This document shows, piece by piece, positions 18,799-28,361 of a DNA stretch of 64,000 nucleotides. Under the pieces are notes generated by a model. It did not search any database, was not told where the DNA came from, and saw only the letters and a program-made list of their open reading frames with translations. The stretch spans positions 122,305 through 186,304 of the forward strand of contig NZ_JAGGJY010000005.1 in NCBI RefSeq assembly GCF_017873245.1, in the 5' to 3' direction. How positions within the stretch are numbered: the first letter of the stretch is position 1; each line of letters begins with the position of its first letter. Origin of the DNA: Clostridium tertium. GTDB taxonomy: Bacteria; Bacillota; Clostridia; Clostridiales; Clostridiaceae. Made by a program: the position numbers and the translations under genes.

Positions 18799-20400
18799 TT
18801 ATTTCATAGGTTTATATTCTTGAATTATTTTCTCTGCAACCTTTAATCCATCAACTGCAGCTGATATTATGCCGCCTGCAAATCCAGCCCCTTCTCCTGC
18901 TGGGAATAGGCCTTTAATAGATATACTTTGCAAGTTTTCATCTCTTGTCATTCTAATAGGAGCAGATGTTCTTGTTTCTATTCCTGTTAAAACTGAGTCA
19001 TAGTTTCCATATCCCTTTATTTTTTTATCAAAATCAACTATGCCTTCTTTTAACGCTTCTATTACATAATCAGGAAGACATTCTCTTAAATCTTTAAATA
19101 CATATCCTGCTGTATAACTAGGAGTAACAGAACCAAGCTTTGTACTTACTTTATCTTGCATAAAATCTCCAACTAATTGCACTGGAGCTTTATATTTTCC
19201 TCCTCCTACTTTAAATGCTAAACTTTCATAATGTCTTTGGAATTCCATTCCTCTAAGTGGTGAATCTCCTTCAAAGTCATCTGGTCCTACAGTAACAACT
19301 AAAGCTGAATTTGCGTTATCTAAATCTCTAGCATGATAACTCATACCATTTGATACTAATCTTTCATTTTCTGAGGCTGCTGCAACCACAACTCCACCTG
19401 GGCACATACAGAATGAATATACAGCTCTCTTAAGCTTTTCACTTTGATATGTTAATTTGTATTCAGCTGCCTTAAGCTTTGGGTGCTGATACATATCTCC
19501 ATATTGACTTTTATTTATAAGCTCCTGTGGATGTTCTATTCTAACACCAATTGCAAAAGCTTTTGGTTGCATAAAGACTTCCCTTTTATGTAACATTTCA
19601 TATGTATCTCTTGAGCTATGTCCTATTGCAACAATAAGATTTTCACACCCTATTTCTTTCCCATTTACTATAATAGATTTTACCCTATCATCTTCTGTTT
19701 TTATATCTTCTAATTTAGATGAAAATAAAACTTCCCCACCTAGTTCTTTTATTCTTTCTCTAATATTTTTTACTACACCCTTTAAAAGATCTGTTCCAAC
19801 ATGAGGTTTTGCTACATAAGTAATTTCTTCTGGTGCACCAGCTCTAACTAATTCCCTCAATACATAATCGCATCTTGTATCTTTTATTCTTGTAGTTAAC
19901 TTACCATCTGAAAAAGCTCCAGCTCCACCTTCTCCAAATTGAACATTAGACTCTGTATTTAATTCACCAGTTTCCCAAAACTTATCAACAGTCTCTGTTC
20001 TTTTATCCACATCTTCTCCACGTTCTATCACCAAAGGTTTATATCCCTTTTCTGCTAATAATAATGCAGCAAATATTCCCGCTGGTCCAAATCCAACTAC
20101 CACTGGTTTATTTTTTAATTCCTTTTCTCCTGAAACTATTTCTGCATTATAAGAAGGTGCCTCAAACTTTACATCCTTATCTTTTAATTTATTAACTAAT
20201 TTTTCTTCATTCTTATGTTCTATTTCTACACAATAGATGTATTTTATATCATTTTTCTTTCTAGCATCTAAGCTCTCTTTTATTATTTTAATATTCTTTA
20301 TTTCTGATTCAGAAATCTTTAACTTCTTAGAAACCTTTTTAATTAATGTATTTTTATCTTCATCTATCTTTAAAGCTATATTATTAACTCTAATGGACAT
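18799..20400 (-). CDS. NAD(P)/FAD-dependent oxidoreductase (COG2509-like)
   Basis: 533 residues. About 90 N-terminal residues form a small separate domain; then comes the FAD dinucleotide motif GFGPAGIFAALLLAE (103-117) ending in VIERG. Further motifs are EGGAGAFSDGKL and a C-terminal FPAGEGAGFAGGI. These are typical of an uncharacterised clostridial flavoprotein family distantly related to HI0933-type oxidoreductases. The substrate is unknown. It is a single-gene unit with its own terminator; 20401-20684 upstream shows no clear element. Confidence 0.85.
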   Translation of the reverse strand: MSIRVNNIALKIDEDKNTLIKKVSKKLKISESEIKNIKIIKESLDARKKNDIKYIYCVEIEHKNEEKLVNKLKDKDVKFEAPSYNAEIVSGEKELKNKPVVVGFGPAGIFAALLLAEKGYKPLVIERGEDVDKRTETVDKFWETGELNTESNVQFGEGGAGAFSDGKLTTRIKDTRCDYVLRELVRAGAPEEITYVAKPHVGTDLLKGVVKNIRERIKELGGEVLFSSKLEDIKTEDDRVKSIIVNGKEIGCENLIVAIGHSSRDTYEMLHKREVFMQPKAFAIGVRIEHPQELINKSQYGDMYQHPKLKAAEYKLTYQSEKLKRAVYSFCMCPGGVVVAAASENERLVSNGMSYHARDLDNANSALVVTVGPDDFEGDSPLRGMEFQRHYESLAFKVGGGKYKAPVQLVGDFMQDKVSTKLGSVTPSYTAGYVFKDLRECLPDYVIEALKEGIVDFDKKIKGYGNYDSVLTGIETRTSAPIRMTRDENLQSISIKGLFPAGEGAGFAGGIISAAVDGLKVAEKIIQEYKPMK

Positions 20401-20684
20401 ATTATAATCCCCTTTCTGCTAGTCAATCTTATATATTAAAGATTTATTACACCTTATATATAATTTAAATTAAACATTCATTTGATTGCACCTTATTTTA
20501 ACATAAATTTATTATTAGTAGTATTATTTTTATATGTATTATTTACTACTATTTTCTTATGATAAATCATCTATATCATCTATATTTATAAATGTCTTAA
20601 GATAAAAAGCAAATATCCATAGAAAGCATTATTCTTTTATAGCTATTTAACGTTATTTCAAACTTTTATCTTTTTTAATATATA

Positions 20685-20719
20685 AAAGAGATACATAGAA
20701 AATAACTATGTATCTCTTT
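20685..20719 (-). terminator. cdaA-cdaR terminator
   Basis: AAAGAGATACATAG / CTATGTATCTCTTT perfect 14-bp stem with a seven-base loop, followed by T-rich sequence on the minus strand. Confidence 0.85.
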
Positions 20720-20726
20720 ACTTAAA

Positions 20727-21998
20727 TTACTCATTATTATTACTATTATTAGCATTATTATTAGTATCAGATGGATTTTGAGCTACTTCTTTAATTACCG
20801 TAAATGCTATTTTTTCAACAGAAACTATACTAAAGCTCTCATCTAAACCTTGAAGTGTAACCTTAGGCTCTTGTTCAAAGCTTCCATCTTCCTTAAATGC
20901 ACTTACATCTATAGAAGCTTTTATATTATCAGCTGTTACATTTCCTAGCTCATTTTCATACCCACTTATAGTCACCTTAATAGTATCTTTAGCAGGTGTA
21001 ACTTTTACGCCTTCAATTCCCCCTGTTATACTATATTTTATATTAAAATCCTTAGTTGCAAATTTTATTACATTAACTTTAACTGTAATATAATCTTCCC
21101 CTTGAGATAGTTTTAATCCTTCTGGAATCACTATTCCAAGGGATACATCTTTACTTTCATTTATTGAGCTTAAATTTAAAGGAGTTGAATTTACTTCACT
21201 TATTGTATCTAATATCTCCTTAGGCCCTAAAATTTCTACAAACTTTTTGTTACTTTCTATAGACTTTAGTTTAAGACCATTAGGTAATTGTCCCGTCGTA
21301 ACTACATTTACTTTTACAGACTTACCCTTACTAACTTTTATCTCCACATTAGCAGATTTTTCTGAAAGTAAAACTCCCAAAACTTCATTTCCATCTTCAT
21401 CTAATGGCTTTATATCATAACTGCCTACTACATTTTCAAAAACATCCTCTTTATTATCTGAAACAACTAAACTTGATACTCTTGTAACAACTGACTCTGC
21501 TCCTGTTACCTTAACTTCTTTTGGATCTATAGTTGCTACTGATGCAAAATATCCCTGTCTTGGTGTGACTATAATATCTGAAGTTATAGGCATGGTTTTT
21601 TCCACCATATCTTCTATTTTGACTGATACTGTCAGTGTATTTGTATTTCTTATACTTACCGTAATTGGATAATCTACTATAGATACAGGAACTTTATTTT
21701 CTCCCTTTTTCCAAGCATACTCGCTTAAATCAACTTGAACTTTAAAATCACTTTTCTTTATTTTGTTTATATCACTTGTATTTCCCTCTACTTTTAAAGT
21801 TACATATAATTCCTGATTTGGGGTTAATGCTAATTTTGAGCTAGTTAAAGCTTCTGTATTAATTAACTCAACTGGTATTTTGCTTATTTCTGTAGTTCTT
21901 ATTTTATTTTCTACATTAGTTACATAAACCCATAAGCCTATAGATAATAAAAGGCATATTACTGGTATTACTAATCTATTTTTTTCCTTATTATCCAA
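20727..21998 (-). CDS. cdaR: CdaR (YbbR domain) regulator of the diadenylate cyclase
   Basis: A membrane-anchored protein with its main part outside the cell. It has a short cytoplasmic start, one membrane segment (about 9-29) and YbbR-type beta repeats to residue 390, then an Asn-rich tail. In Firmicutes it binds and modulates CdaA. The start is TTG at 21998, with AGGG seven bases upstream; it overlaps the 3' end of cdaA by 28 bp, suggesting translational coupling. Confidence 0.92.
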   Translation of the reverse strand: MDNKEKNRLVIPVICLLLSIGLWVYVTNVENKIRTTEISKIPVELINTEALTSSKLALTPNQELYVTLKVEGNTSDINKIKKSDFKVQVDLSEYAWKKGENKVPVSIVDYPITVSIRNTNTLTVSVKIEDMVEKTMPITSDIIVTPRQGYFASVATIDPKEVKVTGAESVVTRVSSLVVSDNKEDVFENVVGSYDIKPLDEDGNEVLGVLLSEKSANVEIKVSKGKSVKVNVVTTGQLPNGLKLKSIESNKKFVEILGPKEILDTISEVNSTPLNLSSINESKDVSLGIVIPEGLKLSQGEDYITVKVNVIKFATKDFNIKYSITGGIEGVKVTPAKDTIKVTISGYENELGNVTADNIKASIDVSAFKEDGSFEQEPKVTLQGLDESFSIVSVEKIAFTVIKEVAQNPSDTNNNANNSNNNE

Positions 21999-22834
21999 GC
22001 TTTCACCCTCTCCCCAGCTGATCTAACATTCTTTTTAACATTCTTTTTATCATTATGTTGCATCATTTTAAGTAAAATTACTCTTAATTTTTCTCTATCA
22101 TAATTTCTTGTTAATCTACCATTTATCGCTAAGGATACTACTCCCGTTTCTTCGGATACCACTAAAACTATAGAATCTGAAACTTCTGATACACCTATTG
22201 CCGCTCTATGTCTTGTTCCAAGCTTTTTATTTATCGTATTATTATTTGTAAGTGGAAGTACACATCCTGATGCTAATATTCTATCTTTTCTTATTATAGT
22301 AGCACCATCATGTAATGGTGTATTAACAACAAAGATATTCTCTAGTAAATTTGAAGTTACTTTTGCATCTAAAATAGTTCCTGAATTAAGTATTTCTCCT
22401 AATCTAGTCGCCTGTTCTATAACTATTAATGCACCTGTTTTTGTTTCTGCTAAATTTTCAACTGCAGTAATTATTTCACTTACAGTTATGTTTCTTTTTT
22501 CTTCATCTTGAATATTGTGTATTTCTTCAAATGCACTTCTTCCTATGTGTTCTAATGCTCTTCTTATCTCTGGTTGAAATATTATAACAACAGATAAAAG
22601 ACCAATGGTCAATGTCTTATTTAAAATGAAATTTAACATTTCTAATTTTAAGACATAACTTATAGGTATCAATGCCACCATAAGTATAATACCCTTTAAA
22701 AGTTGTTCTGCCCTTGTTTCTTTTATTAGTATATATCCTTTATAGAATATATAGGCAACTACTAATATATCTAAAACTGCAAATATAGATATATTTTTTA
22801 GTGTGTTTGTTATAACTGTACTAATCTCCTGCAT
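21971..22834 (-). CDS. cdaA: Diadenylate cyclase CdaA
   Basis: Makes c-di-AMP from two ATP at the membrane. The 287 residues comprise three N-terminal membrane segments (to about 90) and a DisA_N catalytic domain with the DGA (176-178) and RHR (208-210) motifs. An in-frame GTG at 22843 overlaps the GGGGGTG ribosome site, so the ATG at 22834 is the better start. The partner cdaR follows directly; glmM, often third in this operon, is elsewhere. Confidence 0.95.
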   Translation of the reverse strand: MQEISTVITNTLKNISIFAVLDILVVAYIFYKGYILIKETRAEQLLKGIILMVALIPISYVLKLEMLNFILNKTLTIGLLSVVIIFQPEIRRALEHIGRSAFEEIHNIQDEEKRNITVSEIITAVENLAETKTGALIVIEQATRLGEILNSGTILDAKVTSNLLENIFVVNTPLHDGATIIRKDRILASGCVLPLTNNNTINKKLGTRHRAAIGVSEVSDSIVLVVSEETGVVSLAINGRLTRNYDREKLRVILLKMMQHNDKKNVKKNVRSAGERVKAWIIRKKID

Positions 22835-22985
22835 AAAGGGCACCCCCTAGTTTTCATATATTATTTATTATACACCAATAAGTAAATTCTTAGTATAATA
22901 TTTAAATTTTTTTTAATTTTATAATATTTTTCACTTTACTGTAATATAAATTTATGTAAAGAAATTTATGTGGGGTGATAAACTT

Positions 22986-23978
22986 ATGAAAGAAAAACTT
23001 AGTACTTTGTTCAAAGATTATAAAAATTTAACTGTATTCATAATATCGCTACTGTTACTCTTATCATTATCAACGTTTTTTATCATATATAACTCAGATT
23101 CTAATAGAGCTAAAAGAACTCTAAGAAATATTGGTAATGAATTAAATGACGTAAATAAAAATCTTGAATCAGGCATAAAAGATTTTACCATTGATACAAC
23201 TAAATCCTATGACCTTTTAGTATCTGGATCAAGTAAACTAAAGGAATTATTAAACTCAACCTCTCAAATAGAAGACATTGATGCTGAAATTTCATCTATG
23301 AAAAATGACTTAAACAATGCTATAAGCTCTACTATAAGTTTATATGATAATTGCATCAATATTCTTTCTAATCCTAAAGATGTAAAATCTAGTACTGATT
23401 TAGATAATTTTAGTGTTTTCAAAGAAAATTGTCTAAAAGATTATTCTATTTTGGCACAAAACAAAATTGATATAGACTTTTCTAATAATACACTACAATT
23501 TTTTGATAATACTTATAATTACTTAAATACCATAATTAAGATTAATAGAGATTCTGAATTTCAAAATACTCAACAGCGAGAATTCTTTCTTCAGCTTGAT
23601 TCATTTAATTCAGAATTTAACTCATTAAATGAAGACTTAATGCCCGCCATTAATAAAATAAGAGAAGATAAAAGAGACCTACAAGCTATAATTGATGATT
23701 TATATAGTAAGGAAAAGTCTTATGAAAATTTAAAATCTAAAATTGTATCTATGTCTATTCCAGATGGCTGTATGGATATATATGATGCTTTAGATGAATA
23801 CTTAAATATGTACTATATATATTTAAAATCTATTAAAGAAGCCGCTATATACGAAAAGACTTGCTCTGATATAGATAAGTTTTCTAAAGAAATTAACAAG
23901 AATTATAAGAATGCTTCTTCTAAAAGAGATGATGTAATAAACGCTTATTCTAATTACAAAAATATTCTCGAAAAATAA
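22986..23978 (+). CDS. Membrane-anchored coiled-coil protein, unknown function
   Basis: 330 residues. A short basic start is followed by one membrane segment (about 15-35); the rest, rich in Asn, Asp, Lys and Ser with heptad-like helical stretches, probably lies outside the cell. The family is not recognised. The ATG at 22986 is preferred over an in-frame ATG at 22968, because GGGGTGAT between them is the ribosome site. Its downstream neighbour, 68 bp away on the same strand, is a SleB-type wall hydrolase, so a role at the envelope or in sporulation is possible but unproven. Confidence 0.75.
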   Translation: MKEKLSTLFKDYKNLTVFIISLLLLLSLSTFFIIYNSDSNRAKRTLRNIGNELNDVNKNLESGIKDFTIDTTKSYDLLVSGSSKLKELLNSTSQIEDIDAEISSMKNDLNNAISSTISLYDNCINILSNPKDVKSSTDLDNFSVFKENCLKDYSILAQNKIDIDFSNNTLQFFDNTYNYLNTIIKINRDSEFQNTQQREFFLQLDSFNSEFNSLNEDLMPAINKIREDKRDLQAIIDDLYSKEKSYENLKSKIVSMSIPDGCMDIYDALDEYLNMYYIYLKSIKEAAIYEKTCSDIDKFSKEINKNYKNASSKRDDVINAYSNYKNILEK

Positions 23979-24046
23979 TTTGTATTAAATTTTTCCTTTT
24001 GGAAATAATAATCTTGGATTATATATTATCCAAAAGGAGGTTATTT

Positions 24047-24628
24047 ATGAAATATTTAAGAACAATACCTATTTTGTTTTTAACCTTTTTATTTTCAGCA
24101 GAGATACCTGTATTTGCTTATAAGAATGTTAGTTTAGTAGGTAATTCTAGCAATTCAATAAGCACTAATTTAAATGGAGAATTAAATAGTACTATAATAA
24201 ATATGCCAAAAGAAAACGTAGTTGATGTATTCAATCACAATGACAACATGATATATTTAACAGAAGACGACATAAATTTAATGGCTAAAATCGTTTATGC
24301 TGAAAGTAAAGGTGAGCCCTATGAGGGTAAAGTTGCAGTTGCATCGGTTATTTTAAATAGGGTATTAAGTCCAGGATTTCCAAATAGCATTAGTGAAGTT
24401 GTATTCCAACCTAACGCATTCTCTTGCGTAGTTGATGGTCAAATATCTGTTACTCCAACTGAAGAGTGCTATAATGCAGTTTATGAAGCAATAAAAGGTA
24501 ATGATCCTACAAATGAAGCATTATTCTTTTATAATCCTGCTATAGCTACTTGTTCCTGGATGCAAAGTGTTGAAAAAGCTGATAGTAAAGCTATTGGCCA
24601 ACATTTATTTTTCAAAACTAATTATTAA
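24047..24628 (+). CDS. SleB-like cell-wall hydrolase (Hydrolase_2 domain)
   Basis: A probably exported 193-residue protein. The signal peptide spans about 1-24 (basic start, LFLTFLFSAEIPVFA). After a linker, the hydrolase domain covers residues 72-193 (LMAKIVYAESKGEPYEG, VASVILNRV), with E86 the likely catalytic acid. This domain cuts spore cortex or vegetative peptidoglycan; the short form without a peptidoglycan-binding domain resembles CwlJ/SleB catalytic cores. The start ATG at 24047 follows AAAGGAGG; an in-frame upstream ATG would destroy the signal peptide. Confidence 0.88.
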   Translation: MKYLRTIPILFLTFLFSAEIPVFAYKNVSLVGNSSNSISTNLNGELNSTIINMPKENVVDVFNHNDNMIYLTEDDINLMAKIVYAESKGEPYEGKVAVASVILNRVLSPGFPNSISEVVFQPNAFSCVVDGQISVTPTEECYNAVYEAIKGNDPTNEALFFYNPAIATCSWMQSVEKADSKAIGQHLFFKTNY

Positions 24629-24632
24629 AAAT

Positions 24633-24670
24633 AAGATAATAGGAATGTCAACAGACATTCCTATCATCTT
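24633..24670 (+). terminator. Hairpin after the SleB-like gene
   Basis: A 17-bp near-perfect stem (AAGATAATAGGAATGTC / GACATTCCTATCATCTT) with a four-base loop. The following sequence is A+T-rich but has no long T run. Confidence 0.65.
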
Positions 24671-24733
24671 ATAATTTAAAACTTGTATTTTTTATATTAA
24701 ACTTGTCAGTCATTACCCAATATTAATAAAAAA

Positions 24734-24757
24734 GAAATTCAGCCAAAGCTGAATTTC
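24734..24757 (-). terminator. iadA terminator
   Basis: GAAATTCAGC / GCTGAATTTC stem with a CAAA loop, followed by TTTTTTATT on the minus strand. Confidence 0.8.
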
Positions 24758-24786
24758 CACCTTAATTATCAATTATCAATTATTAA

Positions 24787-25968
24787 TTACTCAAATGTTC
24801 CTTTTACAACAGGCTCTCCATTTTGTATCATTATTTTTCCCATAGCTATAACAGTATCTATTTCTAATGAATTTTCATCTACTAATACTAAATCTGCATC
24901 TTTCCCATCAGCTATAGTTCCTTTATAAGTAAGCTTCAGTACATTAGATACATTTGAAGTTATAACTTTTAGCGCATCTTCAATTTTTATATTATATTTT
25001 TTTATACATTCTTTAACTTCCTCATATAATGTTGCCACAGAGCATATCCCAAGTCCTACTAATTTACCCTCATTATCAAATATAGGCATACTTCCATTTC
25101 CATCTGACGAAAATGTTACATTTGATATATCTATTCCATCATCCAATAAAATCTTTAATCCTTCACTTGCACTTAACTCTCCTGGTTCTAGGAAATTCGG
25201 ATCCGAACTTGTAGTAAGATCTATAAATCCACCTTTCTTTACATACTCTTCTCCAGCCTTAAATAATGCTTCATTCCTATTAATATGTGTTGGAAGTAAT
25301 TGTGTCGCTGGTATCTCAGTTTCTTCTATTAAAGAAAATAAATAACCTAGATTTCTTGCTCCATCTCCTAAGTGTATATTTACAATTCCCGCTTTTCCTG
25401 ATAATAATCCTCCAACTCTCGCTTGGGCTACTGTTTGTGTGAATTCAGTATAAGTAGCCTGAGAACTTCTATGATCTGATAAAGCTACTTCCCCAACTCC
25501 AATAACCTTATCAATTAACATAAGATCAGACTTAATATTATTAGTTGTAGCCTTTACTGGTATTTCATATGATCCAGTATAACAAAATGTAGTTATTCCT
25601 TCTTCTTCCAAGGCCTTTGCTTTTGCTATTAGGCTCTTCATATCTCTACAAATCCCATCTGTTCCTATACAACCTACAACAGTAGTTATTCCAGCTCTAG
25701 TTAAATCTGTGAGTTTAATTTCGGGTGTCCTAGTTCTAAATCCACCTTCACCGCCGCCTCCATTAATATGAACATGACAATCAATAAATCCCGGAAATAG
25801 TAACTTGCCTTTTCCATCTATAACATTTATGTTAATAAAATCTGTTGGAATTTTTAAATCCTCGTATATTCCTTCAATTTTATTCGATGATATCACTACA
25901 TCCTTTACTCCTTTATACTCAGGAGAATAAACCTTTATTCCTTTTATTACTGTTATCATCCGCGTCAC
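24787..25968 (-). CDS. iadA: Beta-aspartyl (isoaspartyl) dipeptidase
   Basis: A cytoplasmic amidohydrolase that cleaves isoaspartyl dipeptides from damaged proteins. The 393 residues show metal ligands H65 and H67 (DCHVHINGGGGEGG), H199, H228 and D289 (FSSDGNG), and the SDHRSS motif specific to IadA. Where E. coli IadA has a carboxylated lysine (IGVKCAISDHRS), this protein reads IGVGEVALSDHRS, so E160 may bridge the two metals. It is last of a four-gene unit, 8 bp after the TPR gene. Related N-acetylglucosamine-6-phosphate deacetylases fit less well. Confidence 0.9.
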   Translation of the reverse strand: MTRMITVIKGIKVYSPEYKGVKDVVISSNKIEGIYEDLKIPTDFININVIDGKGKLLFPGFIDCHVHINGGGGEGGFRTRTPEIKLTDLTRAGITTVVGCIGTDGICRDMKSLIAKAKALEEEGITTFCYTGSYEIPVKATTNNIKSDLMLIDKVIGVGEVALSDHRSSQATYTEFTQTVAQARVGGLLSGKAGIVNIHLGDGARNLGYLFSLIEETEIPATQLLPTHINRNEALFKAGEEYVKKGGFIDLTTSSDPNFLEPGELSASEGLKILLDDGIDISNVTFSSDGNGSMPIFDNEGKLVGLGICSVATLYEEVKECIKKYNIKIEDALKVITSNVSNVLKLTYKGTIADGKDADLVLVDENSLEIDTVIAMGKIMIQNGEPVVKGTFE

Positions 25969-25976
25969 TCCTATAG

Positions 25977-27143
25977 TTAGTTATTTAAAATATCTTTTAT
26001 GTTAGTATTATTATAAATTGAATTTGAATATTTACTTATAAGCTCTTTTGCATAATACTTACTTTTATCCTTATTCAAATCTCTATAAAGTAAAGCTATC
26101 TTATAATAAGACTCCTCTATATAGTTCCCATTTTCATAACTAGATATATATTTTTCAAAATTTTTTATTGCCTCGTTATTATCCCCTAATTTCTCATATG
26201 TGGAGGCTAATAAAAACATTATATCATCATTTAAATGACTATTTTCTGCATAAATAATAGTACTTTCTAATATAACTTTTGTATCGTTGTATTTTTCTTC
26301 ATCAAATAAATCAGTTGCTTTTATGTAATTTTCTCTTATCTCATCCTCATTTAATATATGTTCATTTAAATTACTATCTTCTTTTTTATCTATGTCATTG
26401 CTACTTTCTTTCGTACTTGTATTAATAGACTCTGAATTAGTATCTAAATTACTTACATCAATGCTTTCACTTGCATCAACTTCTCCACTTTTATTAACTA
26501 CTTCAAAATTATTTTCTGCATTCTCTTTAAATCCATTTTGTAGTTTATCTTTTATCAATATTCCTGATGTTATAATAATACATATAATACCTGTTATAAT
26601 TATTGATTTTATAACTACGCTACTATTACTTTTTATGTTTAAAATTTCATCAATTTCTTTTTTTATACTTTTAGCTTCTATATTATATTTATCTACTGAA
26701 AATACTTTATCAATACACTTTTGACATTCAACATATTCAGCTTTTCTCATATAGCATATTGCTAAAGCATTATTTACATTTATAGAATTATAATCACTTT
26801 CCTTACAAATCATTAAAATTTGTAGCGCTTCATCTATATTTAGATTTCTTATTAATTCTTCCGATTCCTTAAATAACTCTCTTCTATTAAAATCTATTTC
26901 TATATCTTTTAAATATGCCTTAGCAATCTCATCATCATTATGATATTTATTTATCTTCCATAGTGAAATAGCCTCTTCAAGCTCTCCTTTTAAATATAAT
27001 AGCAATCCTTTTAAATTAAGTAAGTTTGAATCTTCTAAGCTTCTTGATATCCCTATCTCACAAATTTCTATGGCCTTGTCTATATATCCATTGTTATATA
27101 AATTAAGTGCTTTTTTATATTCCTTTTTATTATTATTTTTCAT
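25977..27143 (-). CDS. TPR-repeat membrane protein
   Basis: 388 residues. N-terminal tetratricopeptide-like helices (about 8-165) are followed by one membrane segment (176-198), an acidic Ser/Asn/Glu-rich linker (200-260) and C-terminal TPRs (265-385), so the two TPR blocks probably lie on opposite sides of the membrane. The partner is unknown. The gene sits 21 bp after the chromate-transporter pair and 8 bp before iadA, in one transcription unit. Confidence 0.8.
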   Translation of the reverse strand: MKNNNKKEYKKALNLYNNGYIDKAIEICEIGISRSLEDSNLLNLKGLLLYLKGELEEAISLWKINKYHNDDEIAKAYLKDIEIDFNRRELFKESEELIRNLNIDEALQILMICKESDYNSINVNNALAICYMRKAEYVECQKCIDKVFSVDKYNIEAKSIKKEIDEILNIKSNSSVVIKSIIITGIICIIITSGILIKDKLQNGFKENAENNFEVVNKSGEVDASESIDVSNLDTNSESINTSTKESSNDIDKKEDSNLNEHILNEDEIRENYIKATDLFDEEKYNDTKVILESTIIYAENSHLNDDIMFLLASTYEKLGDNNEAIKNFEKYISSYENGNYIEESYYKIALLYRDLNKDKSKYYAKELISKYSNSIYNNTNIKDILNN

Positions 27144-27164
27144 TTATTATTACCTCATTAAAAT

Positions 27165-27689
27165 TTATAAGTAAAATATCAATCCTAAAATAGCAGATAT
27201 CACTATAACTAATATAGGATGAACTTTTTTACTTAATAGTACTACTCCTATTATCGAAGTGATTATTATACTCTTTAAATCTAAATAAGATTCTTTTGCT
27301 AAATCTAAAAAAGCTTTTATTATTAATGCAATTAACACAGGCCTCATTCCCATTAAAGCACCTTTAACAACTGTAGATTCCTTAAACTTATCTAATGTCT
27401 TACTGATTATGGAGACTAATACAAATGAAGTTATTACTACTCCAATAGTAGCCATAATACTTCCCAAGACTCCAGATAATTTATATCCAACAAAAGTTGC
27501 TGAATTTATTGCAACTGGTCCAGGAGTCATTTGAGATATACCTATAATATCCATAAATTCATTTATATTAATCCAATTATTATTTTCTACTATTTCTCTT
27601 TGAATAAAAGGAAGCATAGCATATCCTCCCCCAAAGCTAAACGAACCTATTTTAAAGAAAGAAAAAAATAACTTTATTAATAATTCCAA
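27165..27689 (-). CDS. Chromate transporter family protein, second half
   Basis: 174 residues, a single CHR domain with five or six hydrophobic segments. The signature FFKIGSFSFGGGYAMLPFIQREIV is at the start, then GISQMTPGPVAINSATFVGY. Short CHR proteins work as pairs of opposite topology. The start is a TTG at 27689, immediately after the stop codon of the first half, so translation is coupled. The true substrate may be sulfate or another anion. Confidence 0.88.
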   Translation of the reverse strand: MELLIKLFFSFFKIGSFSFGGGYAMLPFIQREIVENNNWININEFMDIIGISQMTPGPVAINSATFVGYKLSGVLGSIMATIGVVITSFVLVSIISKTLDKFKESTVVKGALMGMRPVLIALIIKAFLDLAKESYLDLKSIIITSIIGVVLLSKKVHPILVIVISAILGLIFYL

Positions 27690-28226
27690 CTAGCTCACCT
27701 TCTTCCTTAAAAATATGACTCCATATATAGCTGATACTATTATTACTATAATTGGATGAATATCAAATAATGTTAATGCTATAAGTGCCACTATAATAGT
27801 TACTATAGTTCTTGTACTTTTTTCCAATCCCTTACTTAAGCTTATTGCTCCAACTAATACTAACATTGGAACTGCTGCAGTTATTCCCTTAAAGGCTGCA
27901 TTAACATAATAATTATTTCTAAATTGCATAAAGAAAGCTGCAATTATGATAATTATTATAAATGATGGTAATATTACTGCTAATAAAGCCATTATTGCTC
28001 CTATTAATCCTCCAATTTTATATCCTAGAAATATTGAACAGTTAACTGCTAATGCACCTGGAAGGCTTTGTGATACAACTAATACATCCATAAATTCTTC
28101 TTTTTCAAGCCATTTTTTATTATTAACAACTTCCTCTTCTATCAATGGAATCATTGCATAACCTCCACCAAAAGTAAAAGCTCCTATCTTAAAAAACGCA
28201 ATAAACATTTCTATAATTTTATTCAT
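27690..28226 (-). CDS. Chromate transporter family protein, first half
   Basis: 178 residues with one CHR domain (FFKIGAFTFGGGYAMIPLIEEEV, then VSQSLPGALAVNCSIFLGY). It is homologous to the next gene and has no gap to it, so together they form the two-subunit equivalent of full-length ChrA. First gene of the unit ending with iadA. No regulator gene is adjacent. Confidence 0.88.
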   Translation of the reverse strand: MNKIIEMFIAFFKIGAFTFGGGYAMIPLIEEEVVNNKKWLEKEEFMDVLVVSQSLPGALAVNCSIFLGYKIGGLIGAIMALLAVILPSFIIIIIIAAFFMQFRNNYYVNAAFKGITAAVPMLVLVGAISLSKGLEKSTRTIVTIIVALIALTLFDIHPIIVIIVSAIYGVIFLRKKVS

Positions 28227-28320
28227 ACCTTCACCACCTTAATTAATTTTATTATATTTTATATTATACATTTACTAATCATGTAAATTGTTAATTAAAA
28301 CAGATATATTTTTCAAAAAT

Positions 28321-28350
28321 AAAAAGCCGCATTAATAGTATGCGACTTTT
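28321..28350 (-). terminator. ptsI terminator
   Basis: AAAAGTCGCA...TGCGGCTTTT hairpin on the minus strand followed by a T run. Confidence 0.8.
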
Positions 28351-28361
28351 CTTTATTTTAA

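Noticed and set aside
24787..25968. N-acetylglucosamine-6-phosphate deacetylase (nagA)
   Set aside because: The general amidohydrolase look fits, but HINGGGGEGG, the CIGTDGI segment and SDHRSS are IadA signatures.
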